Part shown: positions 8,121-17,024 of the stretch, piece after piece
How the letters are laid out: every line of letters starts with the position of its first letter
Numbering within the stretch: position 1 is the first letter of the stretch
Assembly (NCBI GenBank): GCA_039818165.1
Contig: JBCBUL010000013.1
Coordinates: 9,340-73,339, forward strand
Length of the DNA: 64,000 nt
From: UBA5336 sp039818165
GTDB lineage: Bacteria > Pseudomonadota > Alphaproteobacteria > Caulobacterales > Hyphomonadaceae
Reading direction: 5' to 3'
Made by a program: the position numbers and the translations under genes
The notes under the pieces: generated by a model
Told to the model about the DNA's origin: nothing
Seen by the model: only the letters and a program-made list of their open reading frames with translations
Databases searched by the model: none

Positions 8121-9920
8121 TTAGAACTTGAACCCGCCAGAAATGACTTTCTTGTAGGTCTCGGGCGTCAGCTCTTCATAGGTTCCCGTTTCGGGATTAG
8201 CGAACCAGATCGGATCGGCCACAGCAGTGGGGTCGAATCCGTCTTTCACGAGGTCCACCTTGCGATATTTGAAGGTGCCGGTGGTTTCGGCTTCTGGCTG
8301 ACGGCGAATGAAGATCGGCACCGCGTAGCTTGGAAGTTCCTGGCTGATGAAAGCGTGTAGAGCGGCCATATCCAGGTCGGCCGCGCCGGTAATCGCGGCC
8401 ATGCCGGCTTTGCCGTCCATGCCTTCCACGGGCACGCCATAGACATTTGCGGTCTCGACGCCCTCGAACTGCGCGACCACTTCGGCAACCTCATTGGTCG
8501 AAACGTTTTCCCCCTTCCAGCGGAACGTGTCGCCAATCCGATCCACGAAATAGATATAACCTTGGGCGTCCTTGCGCATGAGATCGCCCGTGCGGAACCA
8601 CATGTCGCCCGACTCGAAGACGTCATGGAGCACTTTTTTCTTGGTCGCCTCGGGGTCGTTATAGCCTTCAAAGCGGGTGCGGGCTTCTTCGGCCATGATC
8701 TTGCCAATCGCCTCGCCGGGCTCGTCCGGGTCACACGGTATGCAGAAACCGTCGTCGCCGCGCACCGGCTGTTCGGTCTCGATGTCGAACTTCACGAACT
8801 GGATATGTTCGAACTTCTTCGCAACGATGGCTGGGATCTTGCCGACCGCGCCGACCTTGCCATCAAAGTTCACGAAGGAGACGTTGCCTTCCGTGGAGCC
8901 GTAGAATTCTGCCAGATGGGGGATGTTGAACCGCTGGAAGAACTTCTCCCAGATTTCCGGGCGCAAGCCGTTGCCGAATCCGGTGCGGATGCGGTGGCTG
9001 CGCTCCAGAGGATGTTCGGGTGTGTTTAGGAGATAACGGCAGAGCTCGCCAATATAGGTGAAGGCTGTGGCCTGGTACTTCACCGCATCGTCCCAGAACT
9101 GCGAGGCGGAGAACTTTTCGCGCAGGATGATGGATGCGCCTGTGCAGAGCGTGGCGCCGACACCGCAAATGCCGCCCGTACCATGATAAAGCGGGAGGGT
9201 GATGTAGACGCGGTCCTTGGGGGTAAACCGGCAGGGGGCGATGAAGCTGCGCATCATGCCTTGTACGCGCATGTGGGTCAGGCGCGCGGCTTTCGGCAGG
9301 CCGGTCGTCCCTGACGTGTATACATAAAGCGCGAGATCTGCGCCGCGAAGATGGGCCCGGTGGCTCTTGTCGGGGCGCTCGGTTGGCTGAGCAGCCAGCG
9401 CAGCAGCGAGGTCACCACGAGCATTGCTGGTCGCGCCGCCGAGGGTCCAAAGCTTCGGCTCACCGTCCAGCTTGCCGTCAACGCTGTCGATCGCGTCATC
9501 CATTTCGGCGCCGTAGATCACATGGGTTGCGTCAGCGATGTTGATGCAGTGTGCGAGGGCGTCGCCAGAGAGATTATTATTGATCAGCGCGCTCACGACG
9601 CCGATCTTCATCAGACCAAACCAGAGGGCGACATATTCGGCCCTGTTTTCCATAAACAGCGCCACGCAGTCTCCGGGTTTCAGACCCGCTTCCAGCGCCC
9701 AGTGAGCCACTCGGTTCGCGTATTCGTCGAATTCGCCATAGGTCTGGATTTCGTCGTGGAACCGCAGAGCCACATTCTTGGAATGGCGGTCGACGGAATC
9801 TTCGAAATCGTCCGGGACGAGCTGGGTTGCGTCCGGTCCGAGGGGATCGATCAGCTTCAGCGTGCGGCGCATGCCGGTCACGGTGGTCCAGTTGGATCTG
9901 AGTTCTGTCAGAAAGGCCAT
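8121..9920 (-). CDS. Long-chain acyl-CoA synthetase, FATP (fatty acid transport protein) type
   Basis: A 599-residue adenylate-forming enzyme activating long or very-long-chain fatty acids with ATP and CoA. The AMP-binding P-loop YTSGTTGLPK is at residues about 201-210; LPLYHGTGG, EFYGSTEGNV (A5), MWFRTGDL and DRIGDTFRWKGENVST (A7/A8 region) follow in order. The DRIGDTFRWKGENV block and the C-terminal TGTFKYRKVDLVKDGFDP are typical of the FATP/FadD6 branch rather than E. coli FadD. It is convergent with hslO and divergent from the broken P450 74 bases away, so the pair may once have shared a lipid substrate. Confidence 0.9.
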   Translation of the reverse strand: MAFLTELRSNWTTVTGMRRTLKLIDPLGPDATQLVPDDFEDSVDRHSKNVALRFHDEIQTYGEFDEYANRVAHWALEAGLKPGDCVALFMENRAEYVALWFGLMKIGVVSALINNNLSGDALAHCINIADATHVIYGAEMDDAIDSVDGKLDGEPKLWTLGGATSNARGDLAAALAAQPTERPDKSHRAHLRGADLALYVYTSGTTGLPKAARLTHMRVQGMMRSFIAPCRFTPKDRVYITLPLYHGTGGICGVGATLCTGASIILREKFSASQFWDDAVKYQATAFTYIGELCRYLLNTPEHPLERSHRIRTGFGNGLRPEIWEKFFQRFNIPHLAEFYGSTEGNVSFVNFDGKVGAVGKIPAIVAKKFEHIQFVKFDIETEQPVRGDDGFCIPCDPDEPGEAIGKIMAEEARTRFEGYNDPEATKKKVLHDVFESGDMWFRTGDLMRKDAQGYIYFVDRIGDTFRWKGENVSTNEVAEVVAQFEGVETANVYGVPVEGMDGKAGMAAITGAADLDMAALHAFISQELPSYAVPIFIRRQPEAETTGTFKYRKVDLVKDGFDPTAVADPIWFANPETGTYEELTPETYKKVISGGFKF

Positions 9921-9993
9921 GTCCGGTATTTCCTCTGTACGCTCTTTGCTGTGTTGCCTACAGACTTGGCATTAAAATAGGGTATTGCCAGAT

Positions 9994-11202
9994 ATGCCAG
10001 ACACAAAACTGTTCGGACAGGCTTATAAGCGCGACCCGTTTCCCACATTGAAGGCCTTGATCGACCAGGGACCGGTTGCAGAAGGGCGCGTCCCCGTGAT
10101 CGGCCGCGCGCTTATGGCTGTCACCCGCGCATCGGCTCAGGACCTGCTCAAGGATTGCGACCGTTTCTGTGTTGATGGGCGCAATGCTGGAAAGAGCTCA
10201 CAGATGGGCGTGCCGTTCCTGCCCAAGCGGTTTCATCTTCTGGCGAATAATATGCTTGGCCATGACGACCCGGAACATCGCCGTCTGCGTCAGATGGCCG
10301 ATGGGCCATTTCTCAAACCCAGGATCGATGCGCTCAGGCCGGCTGTGAAGCGCGAGACTGCGCAGCTTCTGGACGACATGGAAGGTGAGCCGCGTGTTGA
10401 TATTGTGGAGACGCTGGCCCGACCCCTGCCATTGATCGTGATTTGCGAACTGTTGGGTTTGCCACGGGAAGACCGGGCGTAGTTTACCGAATGGATGGGC
10501 GTTTTCGGGCGAGCGGGAAACCTGTTCGGCCTGTTTCAACTCTGGCCGACCCTGGGGCGGCTCATCAACTACCTGCGAGACGACTTCGAAACCGTCCGCA
10601 AGACACCGCGCGAGGGCTTGATTTCGGAACTGATCCACAATCCGGACGGCGGCGTGCCCCTGAGTGACGACGAGCTCCTCTCCATGGTGTTCATGCTGTT
10701 CATAGCGGGCCACGAAACCACGACACACTTCATTTCCAGTGCCGTCTGGACCCTGCTCGGTGATCCGGCCGCGCGCGAGGCGTTCACCAGCGAAGCGGTG
10801 CCGATTGAAACTGCCATCGAGGAACTGTTGCGCTACTGCGGTCCTGTGCGCTCTTCCACGCCGCGTCTGGCCCGTGAAGACACAGAGTTGCTCGGCGTGC
10901 CGGTCAAGCGAGGCCAACGCGTCTTTGCCTATCTCGCAGCGGCGAACATGGATGCAGACGTGTTTGAGGCGCCCTTCTCGCTAGACCTCGCGCGCACGCC
11001 AAACCGCCACCTCACCTTTGGGGGCGGGCCGCATATCTGCCTTGGGCTACATCTGGCGCGACTTGAGGGTGCCGTGGCGCTGCGGGCATTGTTTCGCCGC
11101 TGGCCGGCGCTTGGGCCTGCATCAGACCTGAAAGAAATGGAGTGGATCCCACGCTATGGTGTGCGCGGGCTCAAATCTCTTCCAGTCTCTCTGGTGCGCT
11201 GA
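9994..11202 (+). pseudogene. Cytochrome P450 interrupted by one in-frame TAG
   Basis: Read through the TAG at 10480-10482, the frame encodes a full-length (about 402 residues) class I bacterial P450. The I-helix motif AGHETT lies at about residues 238-243, the ExxR motif (EELLR) at about 276-280, and the haem loop FGGGPHICLG with its Cys at about 349. The stop is codon 163, within the segment leading from REDRA to FTEWM, where a CAG (Gln) would fit, so a single C-to-T change explains it. No frameshift is present and the distal part is otherwise intact, suggesting a recent lesion or a base-call error. An internal restart would lack the N-terminal third. The start chosen is ATG 9994; TTG 9985 is also in frame. 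The stop abuts that of the convergent SodC-like gene. Confidence 0.88.
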
Positions 11203-11754
11203 CTATTTCAATACAGCGCAGGCGATGCGGGGGCCGGACCCGCCAATGGGTTGGCTGACATGGTCGTCGCGGTTCTGGTGGATGATCATCGCTGCATCGT
11301 CGTCGTCGCGCAGGTCTGAGATCGAGAAGTAATTGGAGAAGAACTCCATTGCCGCCGAACCGTCCTGTGCCACGTGCAGGTTCGGCAGGTCCCCTGTTTC
11401 AGGTCCGACGGAGTTCATCAGTCCATGGCCGCCCGGGATGAGACCGAGATGTCCGCCAGAATTGGTGAACACCCCCACATCGGAGCAGTCGCCCACCTGG
11501 TGGATGTGCATACCGTGGAATCCTGGCTCCATTGAACCCGGCTGGAGCATCACCTCCCCAAGCACACCATTCGGGCCTTCTACGATCGAGACCGATCCAA
11601 TCACGCTGCCATCCATGCCAATCATGTCTGCGGAGACGGGTGGCGTATCCGGCGAAAAGGCCGGCGTGTGCATGGCTTTGTGCACGTGGGTCTGGCTGGC
11701 GCAGCCGCCGAGCGCAGCGAGGGCAACAGCGGCGGCAGAGAAACGGATAGACAT
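11203..11754 (-). CDS. Cu/Zn superoxide dismutase-like lipoprotein with an altered zinc site
   Basis: A 183-residue secreted protein with a lipoprotein-like signal ending ALGGCAS. The SodC fold is recognisable: GFHGMHIHQVGDC with the two copper histidines and the disulfide Cys, GGHLG and GGHG, a GDLPN turn with the zinc Asp, a late IIH, and the C-terminal GPRIACAVL with the active-site Arg and second Cys. In E. coli SodC the GDL turn is preceded by a zinc-binding His (HLGDL); here the aligned residue is Glu (ETGDL). It may be a weak or repurposed dismutase. ATG 11754 is preferred over the GTG two codons upstream. Confidence 0.82.
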   Translation of the reverse strand: MSIRFSAAAVALAALGGCASQTHVHKAMHTPAFSPDTPPVSADMIGMDGSVIGSVSIVEGPNGVLGEVMLQPGSMEPGFHGMHIHQVGDCSDVGVFTNSGGHLGLIPGGHGLMNSVGPETGDLPNLHVAQDGSAAMEFFSNYFSISDLRDDDDAAMIIHQNRDDHVSQPIGGSGPRIACAVLK

Positions 11755-11825
11755 GGGCACTCCGGTTGATGTGTCTGGGCGGGCGTGAGACTAGCGCGAC
11801 GGGGCAGGAAGGCTAGGTTGCGCCT

Positions 11826-12566
11826 ATGGATCGTGAACGCGCGGATAGGTTGCTTGTCGCCCGCGGCTTTTTTGAGAGCCGGGCCGCGGCGCGCGCCGCG
11901 ATTGAAGCGGGCGGGGTAACAGCCAATGGCGCGCCGGTCACCAAGCCATCACAGATGCTGGATAGCGGTGCTGTCCTCGCCGCCGAGGCCGCCCACCCTT
12001 ACGTCTCCCGCGCGGGTCTGAAGCTCGCCCACGCTCTGTACCTCTGGCACGAAATCACCGTGGAAAATGCCGTTTGCCTGGATATTGGCGCGTCGACTGG
12101 CGGGTTCACACAGGTTCTCCTGGAGCGCGGCGCGGTCCATGTCACGGCGGTCGATGTTGGCACAGGCCAGCTGCATCCCAAGGTCGCCAGCGACCCCCGC
12201 GTGAACAATCTGGAGCAAACCGACGCGCGGCACCTGACGCCCGAGCAGATTGGCGCGCCGGACCTGATCGTGTGCGACGCCAGTTTTATCGCGCTTGAAA
12301 AGCTGCTGGGGCCGGTCTTGGCGCTGATCGGCCAAGGCAAGCGTTGCGTCCTCGTTCTCCTGTTCAAGCCGCAATTCCAGGTGGGCAAGGCGAATGTGGG
12401 CCGAGGCGGGATTGTCCGCGATGAGGAAGCGATCGCGGAGGCTGAGGCCTGCTTTGCCGAATGGCTCGCCGGGCAGGGCTGCACGCTCCACGCCTGGGCC
12501 GACAGCCCAATCAAGGGCGGCGATGGCAATGCCGAACGGCTGGTCTGGGCGTCCAAAGGCGAGTGA
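11826..12566 (+). CDS. tlyA: TlyA-family rRNA (cytidine-2'-O)-methyltransferase
   Basis: A 246-residue protein with an N-terminal S4 RNA-binding domain (RADRLLVARGFFESRAAARA) followed by an FtsJ-like methyltransferase domain: CLDIGASTGGFTQVLLERGA is the SAM loop, and DLIVCDASFIALEKLL and LFKPQFQVG follow. TlyA of mycobacteria 2'-O-methylates 16S and 23S rRNA; the haemolysin label attached to some homologues is historical. Length is usual. In Alphaproteobacteria it often follows dxs, which is not here. A second methyltransferase gene starts 43 bases downstream. Confidence 0.9.
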   Translation: MDRERADRLLVARGFFESRAAARAAIEAGGVTANGAPVTKPSQMLDSGAVLAAEAAHPYVSRAGLKLAHALYLWHEITVENAVCLDIGASTGGFTQVLLERGAVHVTAVDVGTGQLHPKVASDPRVNNLEQTDARHLTPEQIGAPDLIVCDASFIALEKLLGPVLALIGQGKRCVLVLLFKPQFQVGKANVGRGGIVRDEEAIAEAEACFAEWLAGQGCTLHAWADSPIKGGDGNAERLVWASKGE

Positions 12567-12609
12567 ATTCGCCCTCGACACACGCCGGATCGCGCCCCAT
12601 TTTAGCGTC

Positions 12610-13683
12610 ATGGGACTACTCGACACCGCCACCACACAGATCGGCCGGGCACGCTATGCCGCCGCCCAGGGCCTGCGCTCGGCTTTCTATGGCGCTCAAT
12701 ACGCCGCCGCGCGTCGCCAGTCCGCCGGTTTCAACCGCCCCGGCGAGGCGCCGTTCACGCCAAGCTCCGGCAAGCCGGACCCAGCGGCCCTGCGTAAGGC
12801 TTTCTTCAAGCTCTGGGCGAAGGACCGTGCCAATATTGAAGCCGGGCTTTATCCCGCGCCAAACGATGTGCGCCTGCGCGACCTGGCGAAAGCGCTGCGC
12901 CGTTCGCGGAATTTCCTGCGCGATGTGCGTGAGGTGGACCGGCGCCGACTGGAGCGCAATGGCACCGAAGTGCGCAAGGACGGCCCCGGCGCGGATACGG
13001 ATCGCTTTCCCGCCTATTACCGCCAAAATTTCCACTACCAGACCGATGGCTGGCTCTCCGATGAGAGCGCGGACATCTATGACCACCAGGTCGAGGCCCT
13101 GTTCACGGGCGCGGCCGATGCCATGCGCCGTGCGGCCCTGGCGGAGATTTCGCGCGAGTTGAAGGGCCGGGACCAGCGCGAGGTGCGCCTGCTCGACCTG
13201 GCCTGCGGCACGGGCCGGTTTACCCGGCAGATCCTGCGCACTTTCCCGAAACTGCGGGCCAGCGCCATCGACCTGTCGCCAAATTATGCCGCCAAGGCGC
13301 GCGACCTGCTCGCCACCTGGCCGCAGGTGGATGTAATGGAGGGGGCGGCGGAAAACCTGCCGCTGGCGGATGACAGCTGCGACGTGATCGTCTCGGTTTA
13401 CCTGTTCCACGAACTGCCCGTGAAGATCCGCGAAGCCACGATCAAGGAAGCCGCCCGCGTGCTCAAGCCCGACGGGCTCTTCATCGTCGCCGACAGCCTC
13501 CAATTCGGCGACACGGACGGGCTGGATCCCTTCCTGGAATACTTCCCCGAAGGCTTCCACGAGCCCTATTACAAGCAATATCTCGGCTGGGATTTCGCCC
13601 CTGCGATGGAGGCGGCAGGCTTTGAAAGCGAGAGGGTTGAGACGGCGTTTTTGACGAAGGTTGGCAGTTGGCGGTTTGTATAG
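12610..13683 (+). CDS. Class I SAM-dependent methyltransferase (substrate unknown)
   Basis: A 357-residue protein. The N-terminal 180 residues are Arg-rich and mostly helical without a known domain. From about residue 190 a methyltransferase fold is clear: LLDLACGTGRFTRQIL (SAM loop), ASAIDLSPNYAAKA, an ENLPLADDSCDVIVSVYLFHEL strand IV/V region given here in part, and ARVLKPDGLFIVADSLQ. The pattern matches UbiE/Methyltransf_11 enzymes that act on small molecules, often lipids or quinones. The ATG at 12610 begins the conserved part; a longer frame from 12394 overlaps tlyA in another frame and is not credible. Confidence 0.78.
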   Translation: MGLLDTATTQIGRARYAAAQGLRSAFYGAQYAAARRQSAGFNRPGEAPFTPSSGKPDPAALRKAFFKLWAKDRANIEAGLYPAPNDVRLRDLAKALRRSRNFLRDVREVDRRRLERNGTEVRKDGPGADTDRFPAYYRQNFHYQTDGWLSDESADIYDHQVEALFTGAADAMRRAALAEISRELKGRDQREVRLLDLACGTGRFTRQILRTFPKLRASAIDLSPNYAAKARDLLATWPQVDVMEGAAENLPLADDSCDVIVSVYLFHELPVKIREATIKEAARVLKPDGLFIVADSLQFGDTDGLDPFLEYFPEGFHEPYYKQYLGWDFAPAMEAAGFESERVETAFLTKVGSWRFV

Positions 13684-13725
13684 CGCAGGCGGGCCTTTGA
13701 CGCACTCCAGGTATTGAGCGCTCCA

Positions 13726-13748
13726 GTAGGGCGGGCCAACGGCCCGCC
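13726..13748 (+). repeat. REP element with GTAG head, upstream of the RAYT gene
   Basis: GTAG at 13726-13729 is followed directly by GGCGGGCC-AAC-GGCCCGCC, a perfect 8-bp stem with a 3-base loop (13730-13748). A GTAG tetranucleotide followed by a GC-rich hairpin is the layout described for REP sequences recognised by RAYT transposases. It lies 43 bases upstream of the RAYT start. Confidence 0.75.
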
Positions 13749-13791
13749 ATGTTCTTCTTGCCTTGCACTGAGTTCTCTATATGTTCTGCGC

Positions 13792-14310
13792 ATGCCGAAC
13801 TACAGACGCCTTTACAACTCGGGGGGAACTTATGCCTTCACCATATGTCTGGCGGACCGCAGATCTGACGTTCTGACTTCGAACATTGGTTATCTTAGAA
13901 AGTCATTTGCGAGTGTACGCTTGTCACACCCCTTCGAGTTACTGGCTATCTGCGTTCTTCCGGATCACCTACACATGCTCTGCGAGTTACCCGATGGGGA
14001 CAGCGATTTCTCAACGCGTATCAACCAACTGAAGGGTCGTTTTACCAAACAGCTACCGGAACACTTGAAGCACATTGGCAGAAAGCGAGAGCGCGGCGTT
14101 TGGCAGCACCGATTCTGGGAACACTGTATCCGCGATGATGCCGATTTCGAGGACCACTTCGCCTACATTCACGATAATCCTGTGCGTCATGGCTATGTTA
14201 GCCATCCGGGCCATCGGCCCGCCTGCACAACCTATCCCCGCGGGCCTTTCACCTCTTGCAGGGTCGTCTTGCGCACGGCTCGGCCCAGATCGATCTTGCT
14301 GCGGGCATAA
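13792..14310 (+). CDS. RAYT: REP-associated Y1/HUH transposase (IS200-like), probably 3'-truncated
   Basis: A 172-residue protein of the Y1 transposase family. The HUH metal-binding motif is PDHLHML (His59 and His61) and the probable catalytic Tyr125 is in AYIHDNPVRHGYV. Other family blocks are present: YRRLYNSGGTYAFTI at the N terminus and GVWQHRFWEHCIRDDADF. After HGYV the usual C-terminal tryptophan/serine-rich end is missing, and the frame instead runs through a second REP-like palindrome and 79 bases into the 3' end of cobT on the other strand. Such domesticated transposases process REP sequences. ATG 13792 is chosen as it starts the conserved MPNYRR segment. Confidence 0.82.
   Translation: MPNYRRLYNSGGTYAFTICLADRRSDVLTSNIGYLRKSFASVRLSHPFELLAICVLPDHLHMLCELPDGDSDFSTRINQLKGRFTKQLPEHLKHIGRKRERGVWQHRFWEHCIRDDADFEDHFAYIHDNPVRHGYVSHPGHRPACTTYPRGPFTSCRVVLRTARPRSILLRA
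14207..14225 (-). repeat. Second REP-like palindrome, inverted, at the 3' side of the RAYT gene
   Basis: CGGGCC-ATC-GGCCCG (14207-14221) is a 6-bp stem with a 3-base loop. Read on the minus strand it is GCAG followed by GCGGGCC, so it resembles the upstream REP with one change in the GTAG head and lies in opposite orientation, as expected for a REP pair flanking its RAYT. It is inside the degraded 3' part of that gene, 7 bases before the cobT stop. Confidence 0.5.
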
Positions 14311-16247
14311 CTGGGCGCGCCGGCGCTGGCGCCTGAGACGGCGCTTCCGCCGGCCCCGCCCGCCAGTTTCGCCGTGAGCGGGGGCACGGCCATGGCTTCG
14401 GGGTGAGGGCCGTCCGGGTCGAACAGGGCCGCCAGCTGCTCCGTCATCGCGCCGCCGAGCTGTTCGGCGTCTACAATGGTCACCGCGCGTTGGTAATACC
14501 GCGTCACATCGTGGCCGATGCCGATGGCCATGAGCTCCACCGGGCTTTTCGTCTCGATCTCCTCGATCACCTGGCGCAGGTGCCGCTCCAGATAGTTGCC
14601 CACATTCACAGACAGGGTGGAATCGTCCACCGGCGCGCCATCGCTGATCACCATCAGGATCTTGCGCTGCTCGGGCCGGGAGGTGAGCCGGTCATGGGCC
14701 CAGAGCAGGGCCTCGCCGTCGATATTCTCCTTCAGGAGGCCCTCACGCATCATCAGGCCGAGATTTCGCCGCGCGCGCCGCCAGGGCGCATCGGCGGACT
14801 TGTAGACGATGTGGCGAAGATCGTTCAGCCGTCCAGGTGAAGCGGGCTTGTTCGCCTTCACCCAGGCCTCGCGCGCCAGCCCGCCCTTCCAGGCCTTGGT
14901 CGTGAATCCGAGAATTTCGACCTTCACCGCACACCGCTCCAGCGTGCGGGCCAGAATGTCCGCGCACAGGGCCGCCACCATGATGGGCCGCCCTCGCATG
15001 GAGCCGGAATTGTCCAGCAGCAGTGTGACGACCGTATCGCGGAACTGGCTGTCATCTTCCTGTTTGAAGGTCAGCGGCGCTGTGGGGTCGGTGACCACGC
15101 GCGTGAGCTTGGCAGTGTCCAGCACGCCCTCTTCCAGGTCGAAGGACCAGCTCCGGTTCTGCTGCGCCATGAGGCGGCGCTGGAGCTTGTTGGCGAGTTT
15201 TGAGACCGCGCCCTGCAGCCCCTGGAGCTGGTGGTCGAGATAGGCGCGAAGGCGAGTCAGCTCTTCCGGGTCACAGAGGTCCTGTGCATTGGCGAGCTCG
15301 TCGAAATCGCGGCTGAAGACCTTGTAGCCAAAGTCCCGGCGCTCATCGCCTTCGGTATAGTTCGGGCGCATGGGCTGGGCGCCGTCGTCCATGTCTTCCG
15401 GCGTCTCCTCGGCCAGCATGTCCTCATCAGCCTCGACCTGGACGTTGGTCTCCTCCCCGTCCATGTCGTCTGTCTCGCCGGCCTCCAGCTCCTCCGCGCT
15501 GGCGCCCATGGGCTCATCGGAACTGTCGTCCTGCCCGTCATCATTCTCAGCAGTGTCTTCGTTTTCTTCGGGCGCGGCTTCGTCTTCCGGATCGGCGTCC
15601 TGGTCGTCGCTCTCGGTGGAGGCGGTGAGGTCGCGGATCATCTCGCGCACGGTCTTCGCGAAGGCGGCAGGGTCGTGAATCTGGTCTTCGAGCCGGTCGA
15701 GGGCATTGCCGGTGGAACTCGCCACTTCCTCGCGCCAGAGATCGGCAATGGTTTGGGCCTGCTTCGGCAGGGGCCGCCCCGTCAACCGCTCCCGGAGCAG
15801 GAATTCCAGAGCCGGGGCGAGGCTCGCCTGGCTGTCATCGGAGGCAACTGCATAACGCCCGGCCTCGATGTTTTCCACCAGGACGGCATCCAGATTGTCT
15901 GCCGTGCCGTCCATTGCATTTGCGCCGAGGCTTTCGATCCGCGCGGTTTCCGCAGCCTCATACACGGCGCGGGGAATGTCGCCCTGGGGCCGATGGGCAT
16001 TGTGAGCCAGGGGGTCATGGTGGGCCAGGCGCAGGGCCAGCGCATCGGCATGACCACGGGCGCGGGCCGCCAGCAGCGGCGATAACTCACGCGGCGGCGG
16101 CGGAAGAGTAATCCGCTCCTTCGTAGCATGCGCGCCATCGCCGGAGAACACCACTTCGGCATCGCGCTCGCCGCCCATGGCCTTCGCCACCGTCGCCAGC
16201 GCCTGCTTGAACAGTTCGTACGTGGTTTCTTCGGGAGATTTGCTCAT
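14232..16247 (-). CDS. cobT: Aerobic cobaltochelatase subunit CobT
   Basis: A 671-residue protein. The N-terminal third is helical and includes LPPPPRELSPLLAARARGHAD; the middle (about residues 215-305) is a long acidic Asp/Glu-rich linker, typical of CobT; the C-terminal third is a von Willebrand A domain with the MIDAS motif DNSGSMRG and a later VISDGAPVDDSTL. CobT works with the AAA+ ATPase CobS to insert cobalt into hydrogenobyrinic diamide through CobN. cobS is in this window about 32 kb away, also on the minus strand. CobT's last bases are overlapped by the decayed RAYT gene. Confidence 0.94.
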   Translation of the reverse strand: MSKSPEETTYELFKQALATVAKAMGGERDAEVVFSGDGAHATKERITLPPPPRELSPLLAARARGHADALALRLAHHDPLAHNAHRPQGDIPRAVYEAAETARIESLGANAMDGTADNLDAVLVENIEAGRYAVASDDSQASLAPALEFLLRERLTGRPLPKQAQTIADLWREEVASSTGNALDRLEDQIHDPAAFAKTVREMIRDLTASTESDDQDADPEDEAAPEENEDTAENDDGQDDSSDEPMGASAEELEAGETDDMDGEETNVQVEADEDMLAEETPEDMDDGAQPMRPNYTEGDERRDFGYKVFSRDFDELANAQDLCDPEELTRLRAYLDHQLQGLQGAVSKLANKLQRRLMAQQNRSWSFDLEEGVLDTAKLTRVVTDPTAPLTFKQEDDSQFRDTVVTLLLDNSGSMRGRPIMVAALCADILARTLERCAVKVEILGFTTKAWKGGLAREAWVKANKPASPGRLNDLRHIVYKSADAPWRRARRNLGLMMREGLLKENIDGEALLWAHDRLTSRPEQRKILMVISDGAPVDDSTLSVNVGNYLERHLRQVIEEIETKSPVELMAIGIGHDVTRYYQRAVTIVDAEQLGGAMTEQLAALFDPDGPHPEAMAVPPLTAKLAGGAGGSAVSGASAGAPSYARSKIDLGRAVRKTTLQEVKGPRG

Positions 16248-16352
16248 GGAAAATCACATAGCGCGGGCATGCGGGCGTGGGTAGGGGCGCTGCGGCGTTG
16301 ACGCTGGGCAGGGGGGCCGCTAGGCGCGGGAGGCCGGATGGAGGAGGGGTTG

Positions 16353-17021
16353 ATGTCCGATTTGGTGCGCAAGCTATTGGCGGAGTTTTTGGGTTCGCTA
16401 CTCCTGGCGGGTGTAGTGATTGGATCGGGCATTCTGGCCGTGCAGGTCTCGGGCGGCAATGATGGCGTGGCGCTGCTCGGCAATACGGCGGCGACGGGCG
16501 CGATCCTCTGGGTCTTGGTCGCGACGCTGGGGCCGGTGTCGGGCGCGCATTTTAATCCGGCCGTGACGCTGGCGTTCGGATTGCGCGGCGAAATTGGCCC
16601 GGTTCTCGGTCTAGCTTATGTGGTGACACAAGTTGTGGGCTGCATTGCGGGTGGTCTCATCGCCCATGCCATGTTCGAGTTGCCGCTGATTCAGATTGCG
16701 ACCACGGACCGGTCCGGCGGAGCCAAGATACTGGCCGAGGGGGTGGCGACCTTTGCTCTGGTCTTCGCCATTTTCGGTGCCATTCGCCACGCACCAAAAG
16801 CTGTGCCCGCCGCGGTCGCGCTTGTCATAACGGCCGGGTATTGGTGGACGGCGTCGACCAGCTTCGCCAACCCGGCCATTTCCGTCGCCCGCGCCCTATC
16901 GGACACATTTGCGGGTGTGCGCCCGGCGGATTTGCCGGGATTTTTCCTGGGCCAGTTCGCTGGAGCCGCCTTGGCAGCAGGGGTGTGTGCAGTACTGTTT
17001 CAACGAGAAGCGGAGACCTAA
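16353..17021 (+). CDS. Aquaporin/aquaglyceroporin, probably AqpS-like
   Basis: A 222-residue membrane channel with six expected helices and the two half-helix signatures: GAHFNPAVT about residue 66 and SFANPAISVARAL about residue 170. Both NPA boxes are intact. Two features point to arsenite: arsC follows after 3 bases, and in Sinorhizobium meliloti the channel AqpS replaces ArsB as arsenite exit in an ars operon. Selectivity remains inferred. ATG 16353 follows GGAGGAGG at ideal spacing; the ATG at 16338 overlaps that ribosome site. Confidence 0.85.
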   Translation: MSDLVRKLLAEFLGSLLLAGVVIGSGILAVQVSGGNDGVALLGNTAATGAILWVLVATLGPVSGAHFNPAVTLAFGLRGEIGPVLGLAYVVTQVVGCIAGGLIAHAMFELPLIQIATTDRSGGAKILAEGVATFALVFAIFGAIRHAPKAVPAAVALVITAGYWWTASTSFANPAISVARALSDTFAGVRPADLPGFFLGQFAGAALAAGVCAVLFQREAET

Positions 17022-17024
17022 GCC

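Noticed and set aside
10480..10482. TAG (and TAA at 49229) as reassigned sense codons
   Set aside because: Many intact genes here end at TAG and TAA at the expected family length, so the standard code applies.
12394..12609. 72-residue N-terminal extension of the methyltransferase gene into tlyA
   Set aside because: It lies in another frame of the conserved TlyA coding sequence and has no family-like sequence; the ATG at 12610 is adequate.
15231..16085. 284-residue hydrophobic-looking frame opposite cobT
   Set aside because: It arises from the acidic linker of CobT read in reverse (Asp/Glu codons become Val/Leu-type codons); cobT is certain.
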